A stretch of 64,000 nucleotides of DNA from Bubalus kerabau (GCF_029407905.1 NC_073637.1:51584501-51648500), one strand, 5' to 3'; shown: positions 12,177 through 24,144, counted from the first letter of the stretch. Notes: generated from the sequence alone by a model not told the origin. Numbers and translations are program-made.

Positions 12177-12385
12177 TGATTCTGACTCAGATGGCAAAGA
12201 ATCTGCCTGCAATGTGGGAGACCTGGCTTTCATCCCTGGGTTGGGAAAATCCCCTGGAGAAGGGAACAGCTACCCACTCCAGTATTCTGGCCTGGAGAAC
12301 TCCATGGACAGAGGAGCCTGGTTAGCTACAGTCCATGGGATTGCAAAGAGTCGGACACGACTGAGTGACTTTCACTTTCACTTTG
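12177..12385 (+). mobile_element. Bov-tA SINE
   Basis: A tRNA-like head (CTCAGATGGCAAAGAATCTG, with a B-box-like GGCTTTCATCCC) is followed by a BovA unit ending ACTGAGTGACTTTCACTTTC. Confidence 0.9.
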
Positions 12386-13190
12386 GTTCAACAAATAAGA
12401 AACTTGGAGACAGAATTGTAATTTATATCAGTTTCAAACCAAAGGTGTCACAGATTGAAAGAACGGAAGGAGAAAGCATATAGCTTCATATTTCCTGGGA
12501 ATAACACACAAATGCACAGGAAATTGTCTAGGACCTTAGCTCCTATCTGTACACCTGTTGTCAGTCTCAGTATTAACATTCCTCTTTACTCAGTCCTTGG
12601 CTATATAACACATTTTACTTCTTCCTTTGCTGAAAAATCAATAGGTAAAATTAGATTTTAATTCATATCATAGGATTTAAGCACGATTTTTAAAAAATTG
12701 TAATTTGAACTATTAAAAGTATCATAGATTGTATATGTATACTTTGAGTTAGAATAATTTTTGCTGTTATTTTTATGAAAGCAGTACTCTCATATTTTCA
12801 ACATGCTGGTAGGAATATTTAACGGTATCCTTCTTTCACAATCTCAGAACTAAAAAATACTATTTGATAGGTAGAATAAAATTTAATAGTGAACTCATGA
12901 GAGAAAGCTTATGTAAATATTTTCTGTCTGAATTAAACATACAATATTGTCTAATAGTTTCAGAGTAAAAATTAAAACTTATAATTTGTTTCACATTTTA
13001 ATAAATGTTTTCTCACTAACAGTTTTCATTATTTCTAAAATTTGAACGATTCTTATAAAACCGTGTACATGTATATAAGTTCTATATTTCCTGCCAAGCA
13101 TAAAAATTATGTAAATTAGTTAGAAATTTTTTGGATGTTAGTAAATAAAAGAACATTTACACAACTTTCTATTAAAAAAGGTAACAGTTA
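12386..13190. other. AT-rich DNA, nothing recognised
   Basis: Strongly AT-rich with no repeat family named. Small open frames such as 12455-12661 look like chance. Confidence 0.45.
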
Positions 13191-13216
13191 ACACACACAA
13201 ATACACATGTATGTAT

Positions 13217-13249
<33 letters not shown>

Positions 13250-13250
13250 A
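13191..13250. repeat. (CA)n microsatellite
   Basis: An impure ACAC and ATGT stretch leads into an uninterrupted (AC)n run at about 13221-13249. Such loci are often length-polymorphic. Confidence 0.9.
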
Positions 13251-13737
13251 GGTAACACAGATATATATAAATGAAAATTATTGAAATGTCATCACCTGGA
13301 GAAGATATTACTAACATTCATATTCTTAAATCTTAAGACTCATTCATGTGTATGATATCAATTTAGGAAGTAAATATATATATTAATTTATTATACATAC
13401 TGCTCTTTAGCCATATTTTTTAAAAAGTAGCTACATAAATGACTAAATTTACATCTAGTCATTTTTAATATGTTTAATCAAATTGGGTTTTGCTGAATGT
13501 TTATATAATTTCCTTTACTTGTTTTTAAACTGCATATTGAATGAATTTGATTTTCTACCTCATAACAAATTTGGTTAAGTTTTTTTCATAGAAAGGACTC
13601 TATCTCAACCAGATTTTCAAATTTATTAGCATAAAGATATAGAATGCATGCTCATAATTATTTTCCTTTTATTTTAATTACAGATTATGACCGTTTTACC
13701 TTTGATATTTTTTCACTCTTTTGGTCCTAAATAGATT
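13251..13737. other. AT-rich DNA, nothing recognised
   Basis: AT-rich sequence with short ATATATA runs. No open frame or repeat family is supported. Confidence 0.45.
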
Positions 13738-14280
13738 TGCTCCTTGGAAGAAAAGCTATGACAAACCCAGACAGCATATTAAAAAGTAGAGACATTACTT
13801 TGCCAACAAAGGGTCTGTCTAGTCAAAGTTATGGTTTTTCCAGTAGTCATGTATGGATATGAGAGTTGGACTATGAAGAAAGCTGAGTGCCAAAGAATTG
13901 ATGCTTTTGAACTGTGGTGTTGGAGAAGACTCTTGAGAGTCCCTTGGACAGCAAGGAGATCCAACTAGTCCATTCCTATTCAGGAAATCAGTCCTGAATA
14001 TTCATTGGAAGATTGATGCTAAAGCTGAAACTCCAATACTTTGGCAACCTGATGCAAAGAAATGACTCATTTGAAAAGACCCTCATGCTGGGAAAGACTG
14101 AAGGCAAGGGGAGAGGGGATGACAGAGGATGAGATGGTTGGATGGGGTCACCCATGCGACAGACCTGAATTTGAGTAAGCTCCAAGATTGGCAATGGACA
14201 GGGAGGCCTGGCATGCTGTAGTCCATGGGGTCGCAAAGAGTTGGACATGACTGAGTGACTGAACTGAACTGAACTGAGAC
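13738..14280 (+). mobile_element. BovB LINE 3' fragment
   Basis: The copy begins inside the C-terminal RT-derived coding region (TGCTCCTTGGAAG) and ends with ACTGAGTGACTGAACTGAAC repeats. The frame is broken by several stops, for example where a Gln or Arg codon in ATCCAACTAGTCC has become TAG. It is 5'-truncated. Confidence 0.9.
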
Positions 14281-14699
14281 TAGCTTGTGGTTTGTCTATT
14301 TAATTTGTAATTCCAAGTACCTGCTGTTGGATATATTATTGTTTCTGCCGATCATTTGCTAGTTGGTTTGTCAACATATATTTAGACCTTTATTAATTAC
14401 CTTATGTTCTTTATAAGTAATTTCCTTTTGTATATGTTTTTTTAAGGAGTATATTTAAATATGCTTTCAATACTGTTTTGATTTTTGCTTTGATACAAAT
14501 TTATTTAATGTAGTGTGTAAAATAGGTTAGTAGTTGGACTTTTTACTTGTCTTACTATAAATAGCACATGTATTTCCCCTAAGATTCTTATTTTCTTTAC
14601 ATATCCAGGTGATAATGTTATTTAATTAATTTTCATGTTATTTGTTTAATCCTGAAAGATACAGCATTATTCAGGGTTATATCACTGATTAACTGTTAG
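14281..14699. other. AT-rich DNA, nothing recognised
   Basis: T-rich sequence between a BovB end and a SINE fragment. It may hold old L1 debris, but I cannot support that. Confidence 0.4.
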
Positions 14700-14853
14700 T
14701 TTCTCAGTTGTTTGTGTCTAGCTGTTTGTGACACCCGGGACTGTAGCCACTAGGTTCCTCTGTCCATGGGATCCTCCAAGCAAGAATACTGGAGTGGGTA
14801 ACCATTCCCTTCTCTACATGATCTTCCTGACTTAGGAATTCTGCTTTCATTCC
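14700..14853 (-). mobile_element. Bov-tA SINE fragment
   Basis: A BovA unit (TCCTCTGTCCATGGGATCCTCC and AATACTGGAGTGGGTAACC) leads into the first bases of a tRNA-side segment. The head is largely lost. Confidence 0.8.
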
Positions 14854-14869
14854 AATCCCAAACAGGGCA

Positions 14870-16036
14870 ATGTTAAAGAATGTTCAAACTTCCATACAAT
14901 TGCATTCATTTCACATTCTAGCAAGGTAATGCTCAAAAGCCTTCATGCTAGGCTTCAGCAATATATGAACTGAGAACTTCCAGATGTACAAGCTGGATTG
15001 AGAAAAGGCAGAGGAACCAGAGATCAAATTGTCAACATTCATTGGATCATAGAGAATGCACGGGAATTCCAGAAAAGCATCTATTTATGCTTTATTGATT
15101 ATGCCAAATCCTTTGACTGTGTGGATCACAATAAACTGTGGAAAATTCTGAAAGAGATGGAAATACCAGGCCACCTCACCTGCCTCCTGAGAAACCTGTA
15201 TGCAGGTCAAGAAGCAACAGTTAGAACCAGAAATGGAACAACGGACTGGTTCCAAATTGGGAAAGGAGTATGTCAAAGCAGTATATTGTCACCCTGCTTA
15301 TTTAACTTATATGCAGAGTACATCAGGTGACATGCCAGGCTGGATGAAGCACTAACTGGAATCAAGACTGCAAGTAGAAATATCAATAACCTCAGATATG
15401 CAGATGACACCACCCTAATAGCAGAAAGTGAAGAGGAACTAAAGAGCCTCCTGATGAAGGTGAAAAAGGAGAGTGAAAAAGCTGGCTTAAAACTCAGCAT
15501 TCAAAAAATGAAGATCATGAAATTCAATCCAATCACTTCATGGCAAGTATATGGGGAAAAAGTGAAAACAGTGACGATTATTTTTCCTAGGACTCCAAAA
15601 TCATTGCAGACAATGACTGCAGCCATGGAAAGACACTTGCTCCTTGGAAGGAAAGCTATGATAAACCTAGACAGCATATTAAAAAGCAGAGCCATCACTT
15701 TGCCAGCACAGGTCCATATAGTCAAAGCTATGGTTTTTCCAGTAGTTATGTATGGATGTGATAGTTGGACTATAAAGAAAGCCGAGTGCCGAAGAATTGA
15801 TGCTTTCAAATTGTGGTGCTTGAGAACCCTCTTAAGAGTTCCTTGCACACTAAGGAGATCAACCAGTCAGTCCTAACGGAAATCAACCCTGATTATTCAT
15901 TGGAAGGACTGATGCTGAAGCTGAAGCTCCATTGTTTTGGCCACTGGATGCAAAGAGTTGACGCATTGGAAAAGACCCTGCTGGTGGGAATAATTGAGGG
16001 CAGAAGGAGAAGGGGGCAACAGAGGATGAGATGTTT
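14870..16036 (+). mobile_element. BovB LINE internal fragment
   Basis: RT-derived coding sequence on the plus strand: frame 14998-15330 includes FIDYAKSFDCVDHNKLWKIL, YADD is encoded at 15397-15408, and frame 15454-15876 carries the C-terminal part. Frameshifts and a stop after YAEYIR break it. The BovB 3' tail is missing because the copy stops where a CHR SINE begins. Confidence 0.9.
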
Positions 16037-16220
16037 GGAAATGCCAGAGACACAGGTTCTCTCCTTACTCCTGGAAGATCCCACATGCCGTGGAGCAATT
16101 AAGCCCATGTGCCAAAACTATTGACCTGTGCTCTAGAGCCTGGAAGCCATGACTACTGAGCCCACGTGTCACAACTACTGAAGCCTGTGCACCTAGAGCC
16201 TGTGCTCTGCAACAATGGAC
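16037..16220 (+). mobile_element. CHR-type SINE, left half
   Basis: The motifs GGAAGATCCCACATGCCGTGG and GCCTGTGCTCTGCAACAATG are typical of the cetartiodactyl CHR family of tRNA-derived SINEs. The 5' head is decayed. A solo LTR interrupts the element at 16221, and it resumes at 17605. Confidence 0.75.
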
Positions 16221-17598
16221 TGCCGGGGTCCAGCCCCGGCTGATCCAGGGTATTCGAAGCGGGGACGGCGTCGGTGAGGATCAGGATACAATAGCTTCAA
16301 TTAGATATTAATTAGAGATGTAAAGAGTAATAGAATGAGGATAGCTCAGTAGGAAAATTCAGTGGAGAAAAGAGGCTGAGTAGCTTGGTTTACGCAGGAG
16401 ACCAATAAAACTTCAAGACAAGAAGTTTGTACCACTTATGTAGGCCGCAGGCGTCCTTCCATTCTCCCGAAGGAGAGGAGACACTGAGGCCTCCCCGGTT
16501 GGATCCTAAAAGCCCAGGCATAATTAGCAAGCATGGTGGGTTCCGCGCTCCAGATGGAGATTCAGCCAGAATTTGAGAAAGAGAGCGACATGGGGAGACC
16601 AAGTTTCGGTGAACAAGGCCCGCACTTTATTTTCCAAAGTAGTTTTTATACCTTAAGTTATGCATAGAGGATAATGGGGGAAGGGGTGGAGTCATGCAAG
16701 GACAGCAGTTCCTGGTTCTAATCGAAGCCAGGCTTTCAAACTTATCATATGCAAAAGTTCAGGTGATTGACATCATCTTCTGGCCAGGAGGCCTGTTAAC
16801 ATTTTAAGAAACTTATTTTTCTCTAAAGGTGATTATTCCAAAGTCAGGTACCAGCCTCCAAAAAAGCATTGGACAAAGCTGCATCCCTATAGGGCAAAGG
16901 TGAGGTGGGCTCAATCAAGAAAAGAATTAACTCAAGGGTCCAATGTTACAAACACTGAGGCTACTACTTACATTTCTATACACCCATTATATCAATCAAT
17001 ACACTGCCAAGGACACAGTAGGTAAGGAGTATGGAGACTTGGCAGCAAACATTGGCTCAGTAAGTGAAAAACCCTTCACTAATACAATTTCTAATCAATC
17101 TTTTAACTACTCAGAAGAATCTGTGTTTAGACAGTTTAGAACATCTCCTGCCTCTCACAGCTGGGAGGCTCTGAACAATCACATGTGGCCTGAAAAACCT
17201 ATTCAGGCAGGCTAGAGGACTTCCAAAGGAGTTTGTAGGTTGAAACACTGTCACACCCAGGAATTGTTAACTGGAGCTGTAAGCTAACTCTTTTTTCAGA
17301 GAGAGGTAGTGGGGGACAGCCCCCTGTAAAGTCAGAGGTGTAGGTGAAAGCACAAAGCAGAAAGTAGGCAGACTCTGGTTTTGGGGGTAGATGCTTGAGA
17401 ATTTCCAGGGGGACTCCTGAGGCTCGATCCCGCCTTTGCGTATGCTGAGCCTCCTTCCTCATGACCTTTGCCATGGGTAGAGCTCCTGGCAGTGAGACTT
17501 CCAGCTGAGCTATTCCAGATCCTGAAAGATGATGCTGTGGAAAGTGCTGCACTCAATATGCAATATGCACTCAGTATGCAATATGCCGGCTCCCGGCA
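16221..17598 (-). mobile_element. Class II (ERVK-like) solo LTR
   Basis: A 1378-bp segment bounded by TGCCGGGG on the left and CCCGGCA on the right, the TG/CA inverted ends of an LTR, and flanked by the 6-bp duplication ATGGAC (16215-16220 and 17599-17604). Read on the minus strand, U3 starts at 17598. The TATA box is at 16650-16643 and AATAAA at 16631-16626, with U5 leftward. There is no internal viral sequence, so it is a solo LTR left by recombination. It is the same family as 52847-54137. The open frames inside (for example 17552-17199) do not match any viral protein that I recognise. Confidence 0.9.
16626..16650 (-). promoter_or_regulatory. LTR TATA box and poly(A) signal
   Basis: On the minus strand TATAAAAA begins at 16650 and AATAAA at 16631, only 19 bases downstream. 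The poly(A) signal therefore lies before the expected start site, which implies a very short R region, as in betaretrovirus LTRs. Confidence 0.6.
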
Positions 17599-17604
17599 AT
17601 GGAC

Positions 17605-17739
17605 GCCACCACAGTGAGAAGTCTGCACATCACAACTAGGGAGTAACGTCACTTACCATAATTAGAGACAGCCTGAGCGTGGAAATGAAGACCCAGCACA
17701 GCCATAAGATAAATATTCAATAAATAAATAAAAATTAAT
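17605..17739 (+). mobile_element. CHR-type SINE, right half
   Basis: The sequence continues the SINE cut at 16220: GCCACCACAGTGAGAAG, then GAAATGAAGACCCAGCACAG and a tail of AAATA repeats. This shows that the LTR entered an existing SINE. Confidence 0.75.
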
Positions 17740-18926
17740 TTAGAAAAAAAGTTTTGTAACTTTCATTTGTAAAATATATCTTTGACTATGAACTTATTCT
17801 TTTATCTTTAAGAGTCACATTGTTTTAGGAAATTTTCTTAAAGCAGAATAAAGCTGAATTATATTATCTGAGTTAAATCTGTAATTCTCATCTTTTAGTA
17901 GATCCATTTAACGTGTATTTGCATAAGGTTATATTTAGTTTTCCAACTCTCATTAACTTAGTTTTTTCCTTCAAGAAAATTTCTTTTTTATTTCATGTTT
18001 TAATTTTATTGAGAATTGAGAAGTTGTACAGACTGAGGTAGATCTGCAACACTTATTGTCACATTTCTACATAATACAGTTACATCTGTATTTCTCAGGT
18101 TAACAACTTAAAAATTATGTGGAATTTTATTTTCTTTTCCCTTTGGGAAAATGTTAATGATCTGTTTTTTTTTCTCCTGATTATCCCTCTCTAAACCAAA
18201 AAGCAAAACCAAACAGAACAAAACAGCTCAGGGATTTTTCTCTTAATGGAGTTATACAAATTTAATTTATTTTAATTTATTATTATAATTCCAATAATAA
18301 AAATGTATCCCCTAACAGCAGTAAGCATACCTAGCACATCATTTCTCAGTAAAACTATTGAAACCACAATCTTTAAAGACAGGCTTATTTGGGATCTTGG
18401 ACAAGAGAAGTATAAGATTTTTTGGTGTGCAAGAATGGAAATAGACAAGTGTTCAAATACTAGTGTAGACAAAGAGACATAAGAACCAGATTAGACACTT
18501 CTTACTGGTGAAATTACTGACAGTTTGAGCATCAAAAAGAATAGCAAAACTTTTATATCACACAGTGAATATAAAATAATCTGTAATTTAATGATAGTAA
18601 TAAAAATAGTGTTAAGGGCAGGGAGAAAAGAGGGCCTCTTATACAAAATACAAAATACACATTTAATGAACTAAGAAGTAACAACAGAAATAAGAAATCA
18701 CTGCAGCTCTCATTGAAATAATTGATTCAGGTAAGGGTAATCAATGGACACTGAAATTGAGTGAAAGATTATTGAGTAACAAGTTATTTCTATGGTTTCA
18801 AAGTATTACTCTACAGATTTTATAAATTGTAAGGGAATAAGTGTATCTTACTAATGAAGAAAACTACAGACTTACCAATGTATACGTATGTGATTGCATA
18901 CAATAACCACCAATATTGTGTCAAAC
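17740..18926. other. AT-rich DNA, nothing recognised
   Basis: T-rich and A-rich stretches with no open frame above about 66 codons and no repeat family that I can support. Confidence 0.45.
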
Positions 18927-19480
18927 TGACATCAAGCTTCAGTTCAGTGCAGTTCAGTTCAGTCCCTCAGTCATGTCTGACTCTTTGCGACCCCATGAAC
19001 TGCAGCACTCCAGGCCTCCCTGTCCATCACCAACTCTCAGGGTCCACCCAAACCCATGTCCATTGAGTCGGTGATGCCATCCAATCATCTCGTCCTCTGT
19101 CATCCTCTTCTCCTCCTGCCCTCAACCTTTCCCAGGATCAGGGTCTCTTCAAATGAGTCAGCTCTTCCCATCAGGGGGCCAAGTATTAGAGTTTCAGCTT
19201 CAGCATCAGTCCCTCCAGTGAACACCCAGGACTGATCTCCTTTAGGATGGACTGGTTGGATCTGCTTACAGTCCAAGGGACTCTCAAGAGTCTTCTCCAA
19301 CACCACAGTTCAAAAGAATCAATTCTTTGGCACTCAGCATTCTTTATAGTACAACTCTCACATCCATACATGACCACTAGAAAAACCATAGCTTGACTAG
19401 ACGGACCTTTGTTGACAAAGTAATGTCTCTGCTTTTTAATATGCTGTCTAGGTTGGTCATAACTTCCCTTCCAAAGAGCA

Positions 19481-21060
19481 GATCAGATCAGATCAGATCA
19501 GTCTCAGTCGTGTCCGACTCTTTGCGACCCCATGAATCGCAGCACACCAGGCCTCCCTGTCCATCACCAACTCCCGGAGTTCACCCAGACTCATGTCCAT
19601 TGAGTCAGAGATGCCATCCAGCCATCTCATCCTCTGTCGTCCCCTTCTCTTCTTGCCCCCATCCCTCCCAGCATCAGAATCTTTTCCAATGAGTCAACTC
19701 TTCGCATCAGGTGGCCAAAGTACTGGAGTTTCAGTTTTAGCATCATTCCTTCCAAAGAAATCCCAGGGCTGATCTCCTTCAAAATGGACTGGTTGGATCT
19801 CCTTGCAGTCCAAGGGACTCTCAAGAGTCTTCTCCAACACCACAGTTCAAAAGCATCAATTCTTTGGCGCTCAGCCTTCTTCACAGTCCAACTCTCACGT
19901 CCATACGTGACCACAGGAAAAACCATAGCCTTGACTAGACGGACCTTTGTTGGCAAAGTAATGTCTCTGCTTTTCAATATGCTATCTAGGTTGGTCATAG
20001 CTTTCCTTCCAAGGAGTAAGCGTCTTTTAATTTCATGGCTGCAGTCACCATCTGCAGTGATTTTGGAGCCCCCAAAAATGAAGTCTGACACTGTTTCCAC
20101 TGTTTCCCCATCTATTTCCCATGGAGTGATGGGATCAGATGCCATAATCTTCGTTTTCTGAATGTTGAGCTTTAAGCCAACTTTTTCACTCTCCACTTTC
20201 ACTTTCATCAAGAGGCTCTTGAGTTCCTCTTCACTTTCTGCCATAAGGGTAGTATGATCTGCATATCTGAGGTTATTGATATTTCTGCCGGCAATCTTGA
20301 TTCCAGCTTGTGTTTCTTCCAGTCCAGCGTTTCTCATGATGTACTCTGCATATAAGTTAAATAAACAGGGTGAAAATATACAGCCTTGACGTACTCCTTT
20401 TCCTATTTGGAATCAGTCTGTTGTTCCATGTCCAGTTCTAACTGTTTCTTCCTGACCTGAATACAAATTTCTCAAGAGGCAGATCAGGTGGTCTGGTATT
20501 CCCATCTCTTTCAGAATTTTCCAGTTTATTGTGATCCACACAGTCAAAGGCTTGGCATAGTCAATAAAGCAGAAATAGACGTTTTTCTGGAACTCTCTTG
20601 CTTTTTCCATGATCCAGCGGATGTTGGCAATTTGATCTCTGGTTCCTCTGCCTTTTCTAAAACCAGCTTCAACATCAGGAAGTTTACGTTTCACATATTC
20701 CTGGAACCTGGCTTGGAGAATTTTAAGCATTACTTTATTAGCGAGTGAGATGAGTGCAATTGTGCAGTAGTTTGAGCATTCTTTGGCATTGCCTTTCTTT
20801 GGGGTTGGAATGAAAACTGACCTTTTCCAATCCTGTGGCCACTGCTGAGTTTTCCAAATTTGCTTGTATATTGAGTGCAGCACTTACGCAGCATCATCTT
20901 TCAGGATTTGAAATAGCTCAACTAGAATTCTATCACCTCTACTAGCTTTGTTCGTAGTGATGCTTTCTAAGGCCCACTTGACTTCACATTCCAGGATGTC
21001 TGGCTCTAGGTCAGTGATCACCCCATCGTGATTATCTGGGTCGTGAAGATCTTTTTTGTA
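19481..21060 (-). mobile_element. Younger BovB nested in BovB
   Basis: The 3' end at 19481 carries GATCA repeats rather than the more common GTTCA repeats. The copy is flanked by CAAAGAGCA at 19472-19480 and 21061-21069, a 9-bp target-site duplication inside the older BovB. Frame 20337-19627 (236 codons) and frame 20883-20413 cover much of the RT. At 20254-20265 the YADD motif has become YADH, losing a catalytic aspartate. It is 5'-truncated with no endonuclease. Confidence 0.93.
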
Positions 21061-21847
21061 CAAAGAGCAAGCGTCTTTTAATTTCAAGGCTGTGGTCACC
21101 ATCTGCAGTGATTTTGGTGCCCCCAAAAATAAAGTCAGCCATTGTTTCCACTCTTTCCCCATCTATTTGCCATGAAGTAATGGGACTGGATGCCGTGATC
21201 TTAGTTTTCTGAAAGTTGACCTTTAAACCAACTTTTTCACTCTCCTCTTTCACTTTCATCAAGAGGCTCTTTAGTTCTTCTTCACTTTCTGCCTTAAAGG
21301 TGGGGTGGTGTCATCCGCATATCTGAGGTTACTGCTATTTCTCCTGGCAATCTTGATTCCAGCTTGTGCTTCATCCAGTCCAGTGTTTCTCGTGATGTAC
21401 TCTGCATTGAAGTTAAATAAGCAGGGTCACAGTATACAGCCTTGACGTACTCCTTTTCCTATTTGGAACCAGTCTGTTGTTCCATGTCCAGTTCTAACTG
21501 TTGCTTTCTGACCTGCATACAGGTTTCTCAAAAGGCAGGTCAGATGGTCTGGTATTCCATCTCTTTCAGAATTTTCCACAGTTTATTGTGATCCACACAG
21601 TCAAAGGCTTTGGCATAATCAATAAAGCAGAAATAGATGTTTTTCTGGAACTCTCTTGTTTTTTCCATGATCCATCGGATGTTGGCAATTTGATCTCTGG
21701 TTCCTCTGCCTTCTAAATCCAGCTTGAACATTTGGAAGTTCATAATTAACATATTGTTGAAGCTGACTTGGAGAATTTTGAGCATTAGTTTACTAGCGTG
21801 TGTGATGAGTGCAACTGTGCGCTAGTTTGAGCATTCTTTAGCATTGC

Positions 21848-22239
21848 CCAGATGGTATGGGGAGGGAGGTGGGATTGGGTTCAGGATGGGGAACACGTGT
21901 ACACCTGTGGCAGATGCATGTTGGTGTATGGCAAAACCAGTACAATATTGTAAAGTAAAAAAATAATAATAATAATAATAAAAGAATATGAGTGTGATAA
22001 GTATAAGAAATACTTGATATACTTGAACACTGTATTAGTCATACTGATAGAATGTAGATGTATGAGAATTACTATATATGTATGTGTGTGTATGTAAAAA
22101 TGTATTCCATGTATGTATATATAAACATATATATGTATGTATGGAAAAAGTTAATCAGCATTTCTCATAATCATCACAAGTATATTGCAGATGTCATTGA
22201 TAAAAAGAAAAATTATTCAAAACATTAAAAAAAAAAACA
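21848..22239 (+). mobile_element. L1 3' end plus extra sequence, inserted in BovB
   Basis: 21848-21957 matches the end of the ruminant L1 3' UTR (GGGGAACACGTGTACACC and CAATATTGTAAAG). An A-rich (AAT)n tract follows, then about 245 bases not found in L1, ending in a run of A at about 22229-22240. Two A-rich tracts in this order suggest an L1 3' transduction. About 19 bases of BovB consensus are missing at the site and no duplication is seen. Confidence 0.6.
21958..21984 (+). repeat. (AAT)n simple repeat
   Basis: AAAAAAATAATAATAATAAT-type sequence directly after the L1 3' UTR, probably the expanded poly(A) tail. Confidence 0.8.
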
Positions 22240-22686
22240 AAACTGACCTTTTCTAGTCCTGTGGCCACTCTTGAGTTTTCCAAATTTGCTGACATATTGA
22301 GTGCAGCACTTTCACAGCATCATCTTCCAGGATTTGAAATAGCTCAACTGGAATTCCATCACCTCCACTAGCTTTGTTGGCAGTGATGCTTCCTAAGGCC
22401 CACTTGACATCAAGCTTAGCACTGAGAAGGCACAGTGTAATTAATATATGTAACAATGTTGCCAGCAATGATGAAGGAACAATTGAGCAAGTACAAGTTA
22501 AGGAACATTTAGCAAAATTCCAGCCTAGATTTTTTAAAAGTCATTATTGCAATGAAAATCACATAAATAAAAAGATGGATGCTAGGTATGATCAGAGTTT
22601 AAAGAGGTATGACAAGTAAATTCAATTTTGTAATCTTTGACTGGATCTTGTATACAGAATAGAAAAGCTGATTGAGAAATGCTCTC

Positions 22687-22707
22687 ATATATATATATAT
22701 ATGCACT

Positions 22708-22754
<47 letters not shown>
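22687..22754. repeat. (AT)n microsatellite
   Basis: Two AT runs (22687-22702 and 22711-22754) are separated by GCACTCAA. The larger run abuts the 3' end of the next SINE and probably grew from its tail. Confidence 0.9.
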
Positions 22755-22755
<1 letters not shown>

Positions 22756-22756
<1 letters not shown>

Positions 22757-23111
22757 TTCTAAGTCACTTCAGTCGTGTCCGACTCTGTGCGACCCCAGAG
22801 ATAGCAGCCCACCCGGCTCCACCGTCCCCGGGACTCTCCAGGCAAGAACACTGGAGTGGGTTGCCATTTCCTTCTCCAATGCATGAAAGCAAAAAGTGAA
22901 AGTGAAGTCGCTCAGTTGTGTCCGACTCTTTGCGACCCTGTGAACTGTATGTAGCCCACCAGGCTCCTCTGTCCATGGGATTCTCCAGGCAAGTATACTG
23001 GAGTGGGTTGCCATTTCCTTCTCCAGGGCATCTTCTCGACCCAGGGATCGAACCCAGGTCTCCCGCATTGAGGGCAGAGGCTTTAACCTCTGAGCCACCA
23101 GGGAAGCCCAA
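22756..23111 (-). mobile_element. tRNA-headed SINE with two BovA units
   Basis: Read on the minus strand: a tRNA-Glu-like head (GGGCTTCCCTGGTGGCTCAG and GGGTTCGATCCC) followed by two BovA monomers with the GAAAGTGAA linker. This is the Bov-tA plus BovA arrangement, longer than a standard Bov-tA. The Pol III A and B boxes look intact. Confidence 0.88.
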
Positions 23112-23114
23112 GTA

Positions 23115-23690
23115 ACCAAAATATCATTCAGTAGGTGAAAGGTTAAATAAACTGTTATATATACCGATAATGGGATATTATTTAGCACTAAAAAGAAATG
23201 AGCTATTAAGCCATGAAAAGACACAGAGGAAACTCAATATCACTAAGTGAAGGAAACCTAACTGAAAAGGCTACATGCTGTATAATTTTAACTATATGAC
23301 ATTCTGAAAAAAGAAATGATAGAGACAATAAAATGATTTGTCAGCAGTTGGGGAAAGGTGGATTGAATAGGCAGAATATGGAGGAATTTTAGGACAGAGA
23401 AAATATTGTGTATAATGCTATATATAATAATGGATACATGCCACTGCACATTTGTTAAAATCCATAGAATATATAACATTGAAAGTGAAACCCTAACATA
23501 AATTATGAATTTAGGTGACATTGATGTGTCAGTAGAGGTCATCAATTGCTACAACAATATAATTCTGGGGCAGGGTGGTCACAGTGGCGAAGACAATGCA
23601 TGCTGAGGACAGAGAATATACGGAAACCAAATACTTGGTGTTCTATTATGCTGTGAACCTAAAACTGCTCTAAAAAATAGTCTATTAGAA
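23115..23690 (+). mobile_element. Old mammalian L1 3' end
   Basis: Diverged L1 ORF2 C-terminus and 3' UTR: 'ccgataatgggatattatttagcac', then 'gagctattaagccatgaaaagacacagagg', and an ending like 'gtgaacctaaaactgctctaaaaaatagtc'. It is much older than the ruminant L1 copies here. Confidence 0.75.
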
Positions 23691-23896
23691 ATTCTAAAAT
23701 CTAAACTTGCAATTTTTTTTCCACAACATTGTTTGGCATTAAAAATATTAAAAAAAATGCTAATATGACTGGTTACTAAACAGTCTTATATAACTTTACA
23801 TATTTTTAAATTATTATTTAGATTGACAAAGAAGTTTACCATTTGTATTACCTAACTTTTTTTTTTTTTGTCTTTTTTTCTTCTAATGACTTATAA

Positions 23897-24094
23897 AGGC
23901 TTTGCTGGTGGCTCTCAAGGTAAAGAATGCACACAATGCAGGAGACCCAGGTTTTATCCCTGGGTCCGGAAGATCCCCTGAAGAAGGGAATGGCTACCCA
24001 CACCAGTGTTCTTGCCTGGAGGATTGCACAGACAGAGGAGTCTGGCGGGCTGCAGTCCATGAAGTTGCAGAGTCTGACAGGACTGAGCCGCTAA
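23897..24094 (+). mobile_element. Bov-tA SINE
   Basis: The tRNA-like head GGCTTTGCTGGTGGCTCTCA and B-box-like GGTTTTATCCC are followed by a BovA unit ending GACAGGACTGAGCCGC. Confidence 0.88.
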
Positions 24095-24144
24095 TCCATA
24101 AAGGATCTTTATATAGTAATGATAGATATCCTCTGATATGTTCA

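Larger units (their letters stand above)
18940..22404 (-). mobile_element. Older BovB insertion, interrupted twice
   Basis: One 5'-truncated BovB in minus orientation, made of 18940-19480, 21070-21847 and 22240-22404. The duplication TGACATCAAGCTT sits at both outer ends (18927-18939 and 22405-22417), so the three pieces are one insertion. RT-like frames are broken. YADD is still encoded at 21309-21320. A younger BovB and an L1-derived insert split it. Confidence 0.9.

Noticed and set aside
17199..17652. Minus-strand frames inside the solo LTR
   Set aside because: They lie within LTR sequence, overlap each other, and match no viral protein family that I recognise.
22687..22754. Possible replication origin or attachment region because of the AT run
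   Set aside because: A plain dinucleotide microsatellite at a SINE tail explains it, and nothing else supports an origin.
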